This document shows positions 53,989 to 63,344 of a DNA stretch of 64,000 bases, piece after piece (position 1 is the first letter of the stretch; each line of letters opens with the position of its first letter). Source of the DNA: Mesorhizobium loti (GTDB lineage: Bacteria > Pseudomonadota > Alphaproteobacteria > Rhizobiales > Rhizobiaceae); assembly GCF_013170705.1 (NCBI RefSeq), contig NZ_CP033334.1, positions 3,387,501-3,451,500 on the forward strand, in the 5' to 3' direction. The position numbers were made by a program, and so were the translations under genes. The notes under the pieces are model-generated. The model did no database searches. It was not told the origin of the DNA and worked only from the letters and a program-made list of their open reading frames with translations.

Positions 53989-54927
53989 TCACCGCCGCCA
54001 GGGCGGTTCCGGCGCGAAGCGCTTGCCGATCCAGTCGGCGAAGGCGCGGGTCTTGGCGGCTTGGCCCTTGGCCGAGGGCATGACGACATGGACCGCGCCT
54101 TCGTCGGCCAGCGTCCACTCCTCCAGCACAGGCACCAGCCGTCCGTCGGCAAGTTCGCGGCCGACCAGCCAGTCGGTGCTCATCATCAGGCCGACGCCCT
54201 GCACGGCGGCCTCGACCAGCACCTCGGCATCGTCACTGACCAATGGTCCGGAAACCTCGACGCGCGCGCGCCGGCCCTCGCGGTCGGTCATCTCCCAGGC
54301 CGGAAAGGTCTGGAAGCCACTGAAGCCCAGGCAGGAATGTCCGAGCAGCGCCCGCGGTGTTTCCGGCCGGCCCTTTCGGGCGAGATAGGAGGGGGCCGCG
54401 CAGAGCAGCCGGCGCCGCGTCGCCACCTTGCGCGCCACCAGGCGCGAATCCTCCAGCGCGCCGAGCCGCACGGCGACGTCGAAATTCTCGGCGACCAGAT
54501 CGGCGAAGCGGTTGGAGAATTCGGCCTCGATGCGGACATCGGGAAATTCGGCAAGGAATTGCGGCAGCAGCGGCCCGATCCACATGCGCCCGAACGTGCC
54601 GGGCAGCGCCAGCCTGAGCAGGCCGCGCGGACCGCCGCCGGCATGCGCCGACGCGGCGGCCTCGGCCTCGTCGACGGAAGCGAGGATGGCGCGCACGCGC
54701 ACCAGGAATTCGGCGCCCGCCTCGGTCAGCGAGACGCTGCGCGTCGTGCGGGAGAGCAGCCTTACCCCCAGCCGCTCCTCCAGCGATTGCAGGCGCCGCG
54801 ACAGGATGGTCGCGTCGCGGCCGACACGCGCCGCCGCTTTGGTGAAGGAGCGCGCCTCGGCAATGGCCGCGAAGGCAGCCATTTCGGCAAGGGCCGCCGG
54901 CTCATGGGATTGCTGCATGATTTGCAA
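53989..54927 (-). CDS. LysR-family regulator
   Basis: A 312-residue LysR regulator of the CrgA/DmlR branch: helix-turn-helix in RSFTKAAARVGRDATILSRR, then LEERLGVRLLSRTTRSVSLT, and a long effector domain. ATG 54927 has an alternative ATG three codons in. It is divergent from the quinone-oxidoreductase-like gene at 55017, with 89 bp between them, so it likely regulates it. Its C-terminal end is close to the RIME-like repeat. Confidence 0.93.
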   Translation of the reverse strand: MQIMQQSHEPAALAEMAAFAAIAEARSFTKAAARVGRDATILSRRLQSLEERLGVRLLSRTTRSVSLTEAGAEFLVRVRAILASVDEAEAAASAHAGGGPRGLLRLALPGTFGRMWIGPLLPQFLAEFPDVRIEAEFSNRFADLVAENFDVAVRLGALEDSRLVARKVATRRRLLCAAPSYLARKGRPETPRALLGHSCLGFSGFQTFPAWEMTDREGRRARVEVSGPLVSDDAEVLVEAAVQGVGLMMSTDWLVGRELADGRLVPVLEEWTLADEGAVHVVMPSAKGQAAKTRAFADWIGKRFAPEPPWRR

Positions 54928-54948
54928 TACTCAAATGTAGAAGATCAG

Positions 54949-54960
54949 GATTATCCAGAA
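54949..54960 (+). promoter_or_regulatory. Possible LysR operator half-site GATTATCCAGAA
   Basis: Matches GATTATCCGGAA at 2379-2390 with one mismatch. Both sit in the intergenic space between a LysR gene and a divergent oxidoreductase gene, 48 and 57 bp before the oxidoreductase start. Regulatory meaning is inferred. Confidence 0.3.
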
Positions 54961-55016
54961 ATAACGCAGCAACTAGGTTCACTCAACCCCATCAATCGTC
55001 CCACCGGAGTGAAACC

Positions 55017-56027
55017 ATGAAAGCCATCGAACTCAGCCAACCCAGGCTGGACGCCTTCCGCGCCGCCACCGTTGCAACCCCTGAGCCGCAACGCGGCGAG
55101 GTGCTGATCCGCCAGCGTGCGGCGAGCCTCAACTTCGTCGACGTCGCGGTGGCGAGCGGCAATTATCCCGGACCGGTCTTTCCGCTGATCCCCGTCGCCG
55201 ACGGTGCCGGCGAGATCGTCGCGGTGGGTGAGGGCGTCACGAGATTCAAAACGGGCGATCGCGTCGTCGCCCACGCCAAGCCACGCTGGATCGGCGGCCC
55301 GCCGCGCCCTTACGAGATGACGCAGATGCGCGGCGTCGCGCTGCCGGGGTCGCTGGCCGAATATGTCGCGCTGCCGGCCAATTCGCTCGTGCCGGTCCCG
55401 GCGCATCTTTCCTTCGAGGCGGCGTCGACGCTGCCGATCGCCGGCACCACCGCCTGGAACGCCATCCGCGTGGCCAATGTCGGGCCGGGCTCGGTCGTGG
55501 TGCTGCTTGGCACCGGCGGCGTCTCGATCTTCACCCTGCAGCTGGCGAAAGCCGCCGGTGCCACCGTCATCGTCACCTCGTCGTCGGACGAGAAGCTGGA
55601 GCGGGCTAAGGCACTTGGCGCCGATCATCTCATCAACTACCGAGCGACACCTGATTGGGACGGCAAGGTGCTGGAGCTGACCGACGGCCTCGGCGCCGAC
55701 CTTGTGGTCGAGACCGGCGGCACCGCTACCTTCGCCCGCGCCATCAACGCTACCGCGCCCGGCGGCACGCTGTTCACCATCGGCTTCGTCACCGGCGCCG
55801 AGGCCACGGTCAACCTGCTGCCGATCATCATCAAGGCGCTGAAGGTGATCGGCAACAACACCGGGTCGGTATCGGACCTCCGCGACGCCGCCCGCGCCGT
55901 CGGCGCGGCGGGGATCGAGCCGGTCGTCGACAAGGTGTTTTCACCTGGCGAAGCGGCTGAAGCCTATGCCCACATGGCCGCCGGCGGCCTGCATTTCGGC
56001 AAGCTGGTGTTCGGCCTGGAGTGGTGA
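55017..56027 (+). CDS. Zinc-free quinone oxidoreductase-like MDR protein
   Basis: A 336-residue medium-chain dehydrogenase/reductase. The GroES-like half (about 1-125) contains NFVDVAVASGNYPG but no catalytic-zinc or structural-zinc cysteine pattern. The Rossmann half has GTGGVSIFTLQLAKAAGATV. This is the quinone oxidoreductase (zeta-crystallin) type, NADPH-dependent. GGAG lies seven bases before the ATG. It is divergent from its likely LysR regulator and is followed by a RIME-like element. Confidence 0.9.
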   Translation: MKAIELSQPRLDAFRAATVATPEPQRGEVLIRQRAASLNFVDVAVASGNYPGPVFPLIPVADGAGEIVAVGEGVTRFKTGDRVVAHAKPRWIGGPPRPYEMTQMRGVALPGSLAEYVALPANSLVPVPAHLSFEAASTLPIAGTTAWNAIRVANVGPGSVVVLLGTGGVSIFTLQLAKAAGATVIVTSSSDEKLERAKALGADHLINYRATPDWDGKVLELTDGLGADLVVETGGTATFARAINATAPGGTLFTIGFVTGAEATVNLLPIIIKALKVIGNNTGSVSDLRDAARAVGAAGIEPVVDKVFSPGEAAEAYAHMAAGGLHFGKLVFGLEW

Positions 56028-56034
56028 GGAGCTG

Positions 56035-56184
56035 ATCTCCCCCCTTGAGGGGGAGATGTCGCCGAAGGCGACAGAGGGGGTCGGTTCGACCGGGCGCGAC
56101 CTTCTTTCGACGATCGGAGGTTGGCGCTTCACGCGAGACGACCCCCTCTGGCCTCCCGGCCATCTCCCCCTCGAGGGGGGAGAT
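56035..56184. repeat. RIME-like element, copy 2
   Basis: A 150-bp palindromic element with 24-bp inverted termini (ATCTCCCCCCTTGAGGGGG, one mismatch between ends) and the same inner arms as the copy at 53831-53980. It lies between the convergent quinone oxidoreductase and molybdenum-subunit genes. The two copies are similar in length and order but not identical. Confidence 0.85.
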
Positions 56185-56187
56185 CCC

Positions 56188-58482
56188 TCAGATCAGTTTC
56201 TCCAGCGTGATCGGCAAATCCCGCACCCTCTTTCCCGTCGCATGGAACACCGCGTTGGCGATCGCCGGCGCGACGCCGACGATGGCGAGTTCCCCGACGC
56301 CCTTGCCGCCGAGCACCGAGGAATGCAGGTCGGGGATGCCGACCGAGATCACATCTATGTCAGGGATGTCGGCATTGGTCGGCACCAGATAGTCGGCGAG
56401 GTTGTTGTTGACGATGCGGCCATGGCGGCGGTCGACTATGCCTTCCTCGAGCAGGGCTTGGCCGATGCCCATGATGATGCCGCCCTTCCACTGGCTCTCG
56501 GCGAGCTTCGGGTTGTAGAGCCGGCCGGAATCCAGCGCCGACACCACGCGTGACACACGCACCGTGCCGAAATCCTCATCGACGCGCACCTCGATGAAAT
56601 GCGCGCACCAGGAGTGGCGGGAATAGTCGCCCTCGGTGTGCGGCAGCGCCATGGCGATGGTGGTGTAGTTCTTGTAGCGGTCCTCGGCGGTCGAATTGGC
56701 AGGCATGGTGTCGCCGGTCGCTTCGATGCGGTCGCGCCCGACGCTCTTGAGCAGGTCGGCGATCGAGACATCGGCGCGGTCGCCGCGCGGCGAGCCGATG
56801 CGGCCATTGGCGACCACCAAGGTGTTCGCCTGCAGCGCGTGGAAGGGCGAGCGCGGGTCGCTGATCGCCAAGCCCACCAGCTGGTCGAGCGCCGAGGTTG
56901 CCGCCTTGTGGACGGCACCCGTCATCACGCCGGCAAGGCGCGAGCCGCCGGTGACGCCGGCGCGGGGAAAGCGGGAGTCACCGAGCTTCACCACCACGTC
57001 GTCGGCGCTCACGCCGACCGTTTCGGCGGCGGTCTGCGCCAGGATGGTGTAGGTGCCCTGGCCCATGTCGATCGAGGAGCTTTCGACCTCGACCGAACCG
57101 TCGGCGAGGATGCGCACGACCGCCTCGCCATAGGCGCGCCGCACCGGATAGGTGCCGGCGGCGACGCCCCAGCCGATCAAATGGTTGCCGTCGCGCATCG
57201 AGCGCGGCGCCGGCGTGCGCCTGGCCCAGCCGAAGCGTTCGGCACCCGCTGCGAAAGCCTCGCGCAACTGCCTGGTCGACCAGGCTTTTTTCGCTTCCGG
57301 GTCCTGTTCGGCATAGTTGCGCAGCCGGATCTCCAGCGGGTCGATGCCGACCTCGTAGGAGAGCTCGTCGATGGCGCTTTCAATGCCGAAGGCCGAGGGG
57401 TTTTCGCCAGGCGCGCGCATGGCGCCCGGCACCACGGAATTCACCCGCACGACATTCTGCCTCGAGGAGAAATTCGGCGTCGCGTACATGATCGAGGTGA
57501 CCGATCCCAGCGGCTCGACCCACATGCCGTCGATGGAGGTTTCATTGACGCCGCGATGCACGATCGACTGGATCACGCCGTCATGGTCGGCGCCGATCGT
57601 CACCGTCTGCCGGGTCGCGGCGCGGCCGCCATAGCCGGTAAAAGTCTGCGGCCGCGTCATCACCAGCTTCACCGGCCGGCCCAGCATTCTGGCGGCACTC
57701 GCGGCAATCGCGCCGTGGCTGAGCGCCAGCGCCTTGGAGCCGAAGCCGCCGCCGATATAGGGCGAGACCAGCCGCACATTCTCGAACGGCACTTCGAACC
57801 ATTCGGCATAGGTGCGGGCCATGCCGTCCAGCCACTGGCTGGGCTCCCACACGGTCAGGCGATCGCCTTCCCAGCGCGCGATCAGGCCATGCGGCTCCAT
57901 CGGCGCCTGGTATTCGCGCGGCGTGTTGTAGGCGGCGCAGATCCGCACCGGCGCCGAGGCGAAGGCGGTGGCCGCATCCCCCCATTCCTTGGTCATGGCG
58001 TCGATCGGGATGCCATCGCCGGCCTTGCCGTCGCTGAGGTCGACGATTGAAGGCGTCTCGTCATAGCTGACCTTGACCAGCGCCGCGGCGGCGACCGCCT
58101 GCTCGAAGGTCTCGGCCACGACAGCGGCGACATGCTGGCCTGAAAAGGTGATGTCGCGCGCCAGCGGGCAATAGGGCTTGTCCGGCGGCGGCGTGCCGAA
58201 CCAGTCCGACGCGGTTCTCAGGCTGATGATGGTGTCCGGCGTCAGCACCTTGAGCACGCCCGGTGCTGCCTCCGCCCGCGCGGTGTCGATCGCGCGCACC
58301 TTGCCGGAGGCAATCGTGCTCTCGACCAGCACGGCATGGGCGAGGCCTTCGAGCTGCTGCTCGACGGCGTATTTGGCCGCGCCGGTGATCTTGGCCGGTC
58401 CGTCGACGCGCGACAGCCGGCCGCCGACGGCTTGCGCCAGCGCGCCATCCGAGGCGTCGCCGTGTCTTGCGTGAACAGTCAT
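56188..58482 (-). CDS. Molybdopterin-binding subunit, xanthine-dehydrogenase family (copy A)
   Basis: A 764-residue large subunit of a molybdenum hydroxylase. Motifs: SPYIGGGFGSK near the N-terminal half, PGAMRAPGENPSAFGIESAI, DMGQGTYTILAQ and the catalytic Glu in GGKGVGELAIVG. It uses water to hydroxylate aldehydes or aromatic N-heterocycles. It starts at ATG 58482, overlapping the FAD-subunit stop, and is last in its operon. It is related to the 752-residue protein at 60038-62296 but clearly diverged. Confidence 0.93.
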   Translation of the reverse strand: MTVHARHGDASDGALAQAVGGRLSRVDGPAKITGAAKYAVEQQLEGLAHAVLVESTIASGKVRAIDTARAEAAPGVLKVLTPDTIISLRTASDWFGTPPPDKPYCPLARDITFSGQHVAAVVAETFEQAVAAAALVKVSYDETPSIVDLSDGKAGDGIPIDAMTKEWGDAATAFASAPVRICAAYNTPREYQAPMEPHGLIARWEGDRLTVWEPSQWLDGMARTYAEWFEVPFENVRLVSPYIGGGFGSKALALSHGAIAASAARMLGRPVKLVMTRPQTFTGYGGRAATRQTVTIGADHDGVIQSIVHRGVNETSIDGMWVEPLGSVTSIMYATPNFSSRQNVVRVNSVVPGAMRAPGENPSAFGIESAIDELSYEVGIDPLEIRLRNYAEQDPEAKKAWSTRQLREAFAAGAERFGWARRTPAPRSMRDGNHLIGWGVAAGTYPVRRAYGEAVVRILADGSVEVESSSIDMGQGTYTILAQTAAETVGVSADDVVVKLGDSRFPRAGVTGGSRLAGVMTGAVHKAATSALDQLVGLAISDPRSPFHALQANTLVVANGRIGSPRGDRADVSIADLLKSVGRDRIEATGDTMPANSTAEDRYKNYTTIAMALPHTEGDYSRHSWCAHFIEVRVDEDFGTVRVSRVVSALDSGRLYNPKLAESQWKGGIIMGIGQALLEEGIVDRRHGRIVNNNLADYLVPTNADIPDIDVISVGIPDLHSSVLGGKGVGELAIVGVAPAIANAVFHATGKRVRDLPITLEKLI

Positions 58483-59462
58483 GCCGTCTCTCCCAATTTG
58501 AGGATGGCCCGCGCGACGACGCGCGGCGCGAGCTCGATCTTGTAGTGGTTGGCGCCGTGGTCGACAGCGCCTTCGACGGCAAGCAGGCTGGCCGCGCGGA
58601 CGGCGTCCGGTTCCAGCACCTTGCCTATCAACGCCGCCTCCACGGCCCGCGCCCGCCACGGCTTCGTCGCGACGCCGCCGAGCGCCACGCGCAGGTCGCG
58701 GATGGTGCGCCCATCGGGTTCCAGTTCGAGACCGACTGCGGCACTCGCGGCGGCGAATTCATAGGATTGCCGGTCGCGGATCTTCAAATAGGTCGAGCGG
58801 TGCGCGGCGGCGGATGAGGGGACCTCGATGGCGGTGATCATCTCGCCCGGCTTGATCGCGTGCTCCTTGTCGGGCGTAGTTCCCGGTAGCAGGAAGAAGT
58901 CGTCGACCGGGATGCGGCGCTCGCCGAGATGGACTGTCGCGTCGAAGGCAACCAAAGCGGTGGCGAGGTCGCCGGGATACATGGCGATGCAGGCCTCGCT
59001 GATGCCGAGCACGGCGTGACCACGGGTAACGCCGCCGATCGCCGAACAGCCAGAGCCGGGTTCACGCTTGTTGCAGGCGGAAAAATTCGCGGGATCGCGG
59101 AAATAGGGGCAGCGCGTGCGCTGCATCAGATTGCCGCCGATGGTCGCCATGTTGCGGATCTGCGCCGAGGCCGCCTGCCAGAGCGCTTCGGAGATTGCGG
59201 GGAAGCGGCTCCTGATGTCGGCGTGAACGGCGACATGGCTCATTCGGGCCAGCGCGCCGATGGTGGCGCGGTGTTCGCCCACTTCGATCCGGTCGAGCCC
59301 CTTGAGGTGGGTGATGTCGACCAGCGTGTCGGGCTCGGCGACGCCGCATTTGGCGAGATCGATCAGCGTCGTGCCGCCGGCAAGCAGCATGGCGCCGGGG
59401 AGGGCCGCTGCCTGGCGTGCGGCATCAAGCGAGCCGGCGCGGAAATAGGAAAAATCCCTCAT
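58479..59462 (-). CDS. FAD-binding subunit, PaoB-like with extra Fe-S cluster (copy A)
   Basis: A 327-residue middle subunit: FAD-binding motifs AGGTTLIDL and TIGGNLMQRTRC, then a Cys-containing insert (RCPYFRDP, FSACNKREPGSGCSAIGG, EACIAMYPGD). This four-Cys pattern resembles that holding a 4Fe-4S cluster in E. coli PaoB. The protein passes electrons from the Mo subunit to FAD. It overlaps the Fe-S subunit gene by four bases. Confidence 0.92.
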   Translation of the reverse strand: MRDFSYFRAGSLDAARQAAALPGAMLLAGGTTLIDLAKCGVAEPDTLVDITHLKGLDRIEVGEHRATIGALARMSHVAVHADIRSRFPAISEALWQAASAQIRNMATIGGNLMQRTRCPYFRDPANFSACNKREPGSGCSAIGGVTRGHAVLGISEACIAMYPGDLATALVAFDATVHLGERRIPVDDFFLLPGTTPDKEHAIKPGEMITAIEVPSSAAAHRSTYLKIRDRQSYEFAAASAAVGLELEPDGRTIRDLRVALGGVATKPWRARAVEAALIGKVLEPDAVRAASLLAVEGAVDHGANHYKIELAPRVVARAILKLGETA

Positions 59463-59932
59463 GATGTGACCTCCAGGGCTGCCTGGCGGACAGCGGCGAC
59501 AATGTGCGGATAGGCGCCGCAGCGGCAGAGATTTCCGGCCATGTATTCGCGGATTTCCTCATCCGAGCCGGTATGGCCCTCGCGGATGCAGGCGACCGCC
59601 GACATGATCTGGCCGGGCGTGCAATAGCCGCACTGGAAGGCGTCCTGCTCGAGGAAGGCAGCCTGCACGGGATGCAGTTCGCCCTCCCGTGCAAGCCCCT
59701 CTATGGTGGTGATGGCGCGGCCCTCGGCCTGCGCCGCCAGGGTGAGACAAGCCAGCACGCGCTCGCCGTCGACATGCACCGTGCAGGCGCCACACTGGCC
59801 GTGGTCGCAGCCCTTCTTGGTGCCGGTCAGGCCGAGCCGCTCGCGCAAGGCATCGAGCAGCGTCACGCGGGGTTCGAGTTCCAGGTGATGATGGGTGCCG
59901 TTAATGTCGAGATGCATGGGGATTTTCGTCAT
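59459..59932 (-). CDS. 2Fe-2S subunit of molybdenum hydroxylase (copy A)
   Basis: A 157-residue small subunit with two 2Fe-2S domains: ferredoxin-type cysteines in GCDHGQCGACTVHVDG (about 50-65) and a C-terminal set QCGYCTPGQIMSA and CRCGAYPHIV. No twin-arginine signal, so the enzyme is probably cytoplasmic, unlike E. coli PaoABC. I start at ATG 59932; a second ATG lies five codons in. First gene of operon A. Confidence 0.93.
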   Translation of the reverse strand: MTKIPMHLDINGTHHHLELEPRVTLLDALRERLGLTGTKKGCDHGQCGACTVHVDGERVLACLTLAAQAEGRAITTIEGLAREGELHPVQAAFLEQDAFQCGYCTPGQIMSAVACIREGHTGSDEEIREYMAGNLCRCGAYPHIVAAVRQAALEVTS

Positions 59933-60037
59933 GGGCGTCGGGCTCCAGTTGCTTGACGCTGGTGGAATTATTTCATGTCGGACAGGTGGAGGCCCACCTG
60001 TCCGTCCGGCGCTTTCGCTCCGGGCGTTCGTCATTTC

Positions 60038-62296
60038 TCACCCGAGCAGGTCCTCGATGCGGATCGGAAAGCGGCGAGGCCGCACGCCGGTTGCATGCCA
60101 GACCGCGTTGGCAACCGCGCCGGCCGTGCCGGTGACGCCGATTTCGCCGACGCCCTTGATGCCGAGCGCGTTGACGTAGGGGTCGTCCTCATGGACCAGG
60201 ATCGCCTCGACCGACGGCACGTCGGCATTCACCGGGACATGGTATTCGGCGAGATTGGCGTTCTGGATCCGGCCCGAGCGCCGGTCGGTGCTGGCTTCTT
60301 CATGCAGCGCGAAGGAGACACCCCAGATCATGCCGCCATAATACTGGCTGCGCACCAGCCTGGGGTTGATGACCCGTCCGGCGGCGAAGGCGCCGACCAG
60401 CCTGGTGACGCGGATCTGCCCGAAATCCGGATCGACCTTGACCTCGGCGAACACGGCGCCATGCGCATGCTTGGCATAGGTCTCCTGCGATGCCGGATCC
60501 GGAGCGCCCTTGCCACGGCCTTCGATCTCGGTGAGGCCGGCGCGCGTGAGGATCTCGGCATAGCTTTCGCCGCGGCTTTCATCGTCGCGCCGGTACAGCC
60601 GGCCGCCGCGCGCCACGACGCCCTCATTGCCGGCGCCGAACAATGGCGAGGCCTCGTTGCCGGTGGCGAGATCGGCGAGCCTGGCGATGACGGCGGCGCC
60701 CGCATTGTGGATCGCCATGCCGGCCGTCGCCGTGTGGGCGGAGCCGCCGGCAATGCCCGCATTGGGCAAGTCGGAGCTGCCGGCCCTGAAATCGACCTGG
60801 CCGATGTCGAGCCCGAGCCCGTCGGCGGCGATCTGGGCGAAGGCGGTCCAGGCGCCTTGTCCCATATCCTGCGCGCCGGTCTCCATCAGGCCACTGCCAT
60901 CGGCCCTCAACACCGCACGCGCCTCGGCCTGGAACATCAGGGCGGGGAACGTCGCCGTACCCATGCCCCAGCCGGTGAGGAAACCATCGGCGTCGCGCAT
61001 CTGCCGCGGCCGCGGCGGGCGGCTCGCCCAGCCGAACGTCCCGGCCGCCTGTGCGTAGCATTCGCGCAGGGCCTTGGAGGAGAACGGCTTGCCGGTCATC
61101 GGCTCGACCTCGGCATAGTTCCGCAGCCGGAATTCCAGCGGGTCGATGCCGCAGGCGTGAGCCGCCTCGTCGATGGCGCTCTCCAGCGCGATCGAGCCGG
61201 TGGCTTCGCCTGGCGCCCGCATGAATAGCGGCGTACCGGTGTCGAGCCGGACCGCCTCGTGCGAGGTGGCGATGGCCGGGCTGGCATAGAGTGTGTGCGA
61301 GGCATCCGCCGCCGGTTCGAAGAAGTCGTCGAACGTGCTCGACGCGGTCTTGGCGTGATGGTCGATCGCCGTCAGCCGGCCCTCGCCATCCATGCCCATG
61401 CGCAAGGTCTGGCGCGTCGGAGCACGGTGGCCGACCGGCCCGTACATCTGCTCGCGCCGCAGCACCAGCTTGACCGGACGGCCGACGAGGCGCGCCGCCA
61501 GGATGCCTAGCACCTGCGGCCCCGAAATCATGCCTTTCGAACCGAAGCCGCCGCCGAGGAAGGGGCTGCGTATGTGGATGTCCTGGGGCGCGATGCCGAA
61601 CAGGCCGGCGATGCGGCCCTGCGCCATGGCAAGGCCCTGGCTCGGCGTGTCGATCGACAGCCGGTCGCCATCCCAGGCGGCGACGATCGCGTGCGGCTCC
61701 ATGGCGTTGTGGTACTGGGCCGGCGTCTCGTAGGTGGCCTCGATCCGCGTCCTTGCCGATTTGAGGCCGGCCTCGACATCGCCCTTGTGCTGCACCGCCG
61801 GACCGCCGACGCCGACACCGCGCGGCACGAAGCTTTCGGCACCGTCGAGACCGACGCGCGCCGGCAGTGCTTCATAGCGCGGCGACAGCAGCGCCGCCCC
61901 TTCGGTCGCCGCTTCCAGCGTCTCGGCGATCACCACGGCGATGCTCTGGTTGGGGTAGCGGACCTCTTCGTTCTGCAACAGGTCGAGCCGGAACATGAAG
62001 GGATGGTCCTTGGCATCCGGATCGGCGGCGAGCGCCGGCCGGTTCGTGGGCGTCATCACCTCGACCACACCCTCGTGCGCCTTGGCCGCCTCGATATCCA
62101 GTGAGGCCACGCGGCCGCGCGCGATGCTGGAGACGGCGAGCACGGCGTAGAGCATGCCGGGCGGATGGTTGTCGGCCGCGTAGCGCGCGGCTCCGGTGAC
62201 TTTCAGAAAGCCGTCGCGGCGGGTCAGCGGCTGGCCGATGCTGGAGCCTTGCCGCGCGTGGGCGGGTTGCTGGTTGAGGCTGAGTTCAAGCGTCAT
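60038..62296 (-). CDS. Molybdopterin-binding subunit, xanthine-dehydrogenase family (copy B)
   Basis: A 752-residue large subunit: SPFLGGGFGSKGMISG, FMRAPGEATGSIALESAIDE, DMGQGAWTAFAQ and the catalytic Glu in GIKGVGEIGVTG. The order of motifs equals that of copy A. It overlaps the FAD gene (62286) by 11 bp and ends 106 bp before the Fe-S gene of operon A. The aldehyde or heterocycle it oxidises cannot be read from the sequence. Confidence 0.93.
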   Translation of the reverse strand: MTLELSLNQQPAHARQGSSIGQPLTRRDGFLKVTGAARYAADNHPPGMLYAVLAVSSIARGRVASLDIEAAKAHEGVVEVMTPTNRPALAADPDAKDHPFMFRLDLLQNEEVRYPNQSIAVVIAETLEAATEGAALLSPRYEALPARVGLDGAESFVPRGVGVGGPAVQHKGDVEAGLKSARTRIEATYETPAQYHNAMEPHAIVAAWDGDRLSIDTPSQGLAMAQGRIAGLFGIAPQDIHIRSPFLGGGFGSKGMISGPQVLGILAARLVGRPVKLVLRREQMYGPVGHRAPTRQTLRMGMDGEGRLTAIDHHAKTASSTFDDFFEPAADASHTLYASPAIATSHEAVRLDTGTPLFMRAPGEATGSIALESAIDEAAHACGIDPLEFRLRNYAEVEPMTGKPFSSKALRECYAQAAGTFGWASRPPRPRQMRDADGFLTGWGMGTATFPALMFQAEARAVLRADGSGLMETGAQDMGQGAWTAFAQIAADGLGLDIGQVDFRAGSSDLPNAGIAGGSAHTATAGMAIHNAGAAVIARLADLATGNEASPLFGAGNEGVVARGGRLYRRDDESRGESYAEILTRAGLTEIEGRGKGAPDPASQETYAKHAHGAVFAEVKVDPDFGQIRVTRLVGAFAAGRVINPRLVRSQYYGGMIWGVSFALHEEASTDRRSGRIQNANLAEYHVPVNADVPSVEAILVHEDDPYVNALGIKGVGEIGVTGTAGAVANAVWHATGVRPRRFPIRIEDLLG

Positions 62297-63344
62297 GGCG
62301 CGCTCCGGGAATGGAGGAAAAGGGAGAAGCCGGAAGGGCCGGTATCCGCTCGGGCGTCCCCGCCAGGGCAGACGTCAGCGCCCTGACCACGATGCGGCGG
62401 GCAAGCTCGATCTTGAATGCATTGTCGCCGGAGGGGCTGGCATCGGCCAGGGCCGCGTCCGCCGCGCTGGCGAAGGTCGCCTCGTTGGCATCCGCGCCAA
62501 GCAGCACGGCTTCCGCCGAGCGCGCCCGCCACGGTTTGGCCGCGACGCCGCCCAATGCCAGCCTCGCGGCGCGGATCTTGCCGCTGTCGACGACAAGTGC
62601 CGCGGCGGCGGAGACGACGGCGAAGGCGAAGGAGGTGCGTTCGCGCACTTTCAGGTATCGGGCGTTGGCGGCGAAGGAGGCCGCCTCGGCCGGCAGCCGC
62701 ACCGCCACGATCAGGTCGCCGGGCTCCAGCACATTCTCCCGCTGCGGCGTTTCGCCGGGAAGCCGGTGGAATTCCTCCAGCGTCACATGACGCCGGCCCT
62801 GCTTGCCCTCGATCTCGACCACGGCGTCGAGCGCCACCAGAGGCACGCAGAAGTCCGACGGATGGGTGGCGATGCAGGCATCGCTCCAGCCAAGCACTGC
62901 GTGCAGGCGGTTTTCGCCTCCAATCGCGTCGCAGCCGGTGCCGGGCTCGCGCCTGTTGCAGGCGCTGGCGGTGTCGTAAAAATAGCTGCAGCGCGTGCGC
63001 TGCAGGAGATTGCCGCCGACGGTGGCGGCGTTGCGAAGCTGCGCGGAGGCGCCCGACAGCAGCGCCTCGGCCACCGCCGGATAGGCCTTGGCGAATGCCG
63101 TGTCGTGGGCGAGATCGGCGTTGCGGACCAGCGCGCCGATGCGCAGGCTGCCATCGTCCAGCCGTTCGACGCGGTTGAGTTCCGGCAGCCGCGAGATGTC
63201 GACGACGCGCTCGGGGCTGGTTATGCCGCCCTTCATCAGGTCGAGCAGATTGGTGCCGCCGGCGAGATAGGCTGAACCCGGCCGCGCGGCCGCCGCGATG
63301 GCGTCCGGGATCGTGGCGGGCCTGACGTAATCGAAGTCCCTCAT
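62286..63344 (-). CDS. FAD-binding subunit, PaoB-like with extra Fe-S cluster (copy B)
   Basis: A 352-residue FAD subunit: AGGTNLLDLMKGG, ATVGGNLLQRTRC and the cysteine insert TRCSYFYDTASACNRREPGT, then GCDAIGG and DACIATHPSD. It is about 25 residues longer than copy A at the C-terminus. It overlaps the downstream Mo-subunit gene by 11 bp and the upstream Fe-S gene by four bases. Confidence 0.92.
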   Translation of the reverse strand: MRDFDYVRPATIPDAIAAAARPGSAYLAGGTNLLDLMKGGITSPERVVDISRLPELNRVERLDDGSLRIGALVRNADLAHDTAFAKAYPAVAEALLSGASAQLRNAATVGGNLLQRTRCSYFYDTASACNRREPGTGCDAIGGENRLHAVLGWSDACIATHPSDFCVPLVALDAVVEIEGKQGRRHVTLEEFHRLPGETPQRENVLEPGDLIVAVRLPAEAASFAANARYLKVRERTSFAFAVVSAAAALVVDSGKIRAARLALGGVAAKPWRARSAEAVLLGADANEATFASAADAALADASPSGDNAFKIELARRIVVRALTSALAGTPERIPALPASPFSSIPGARHDA

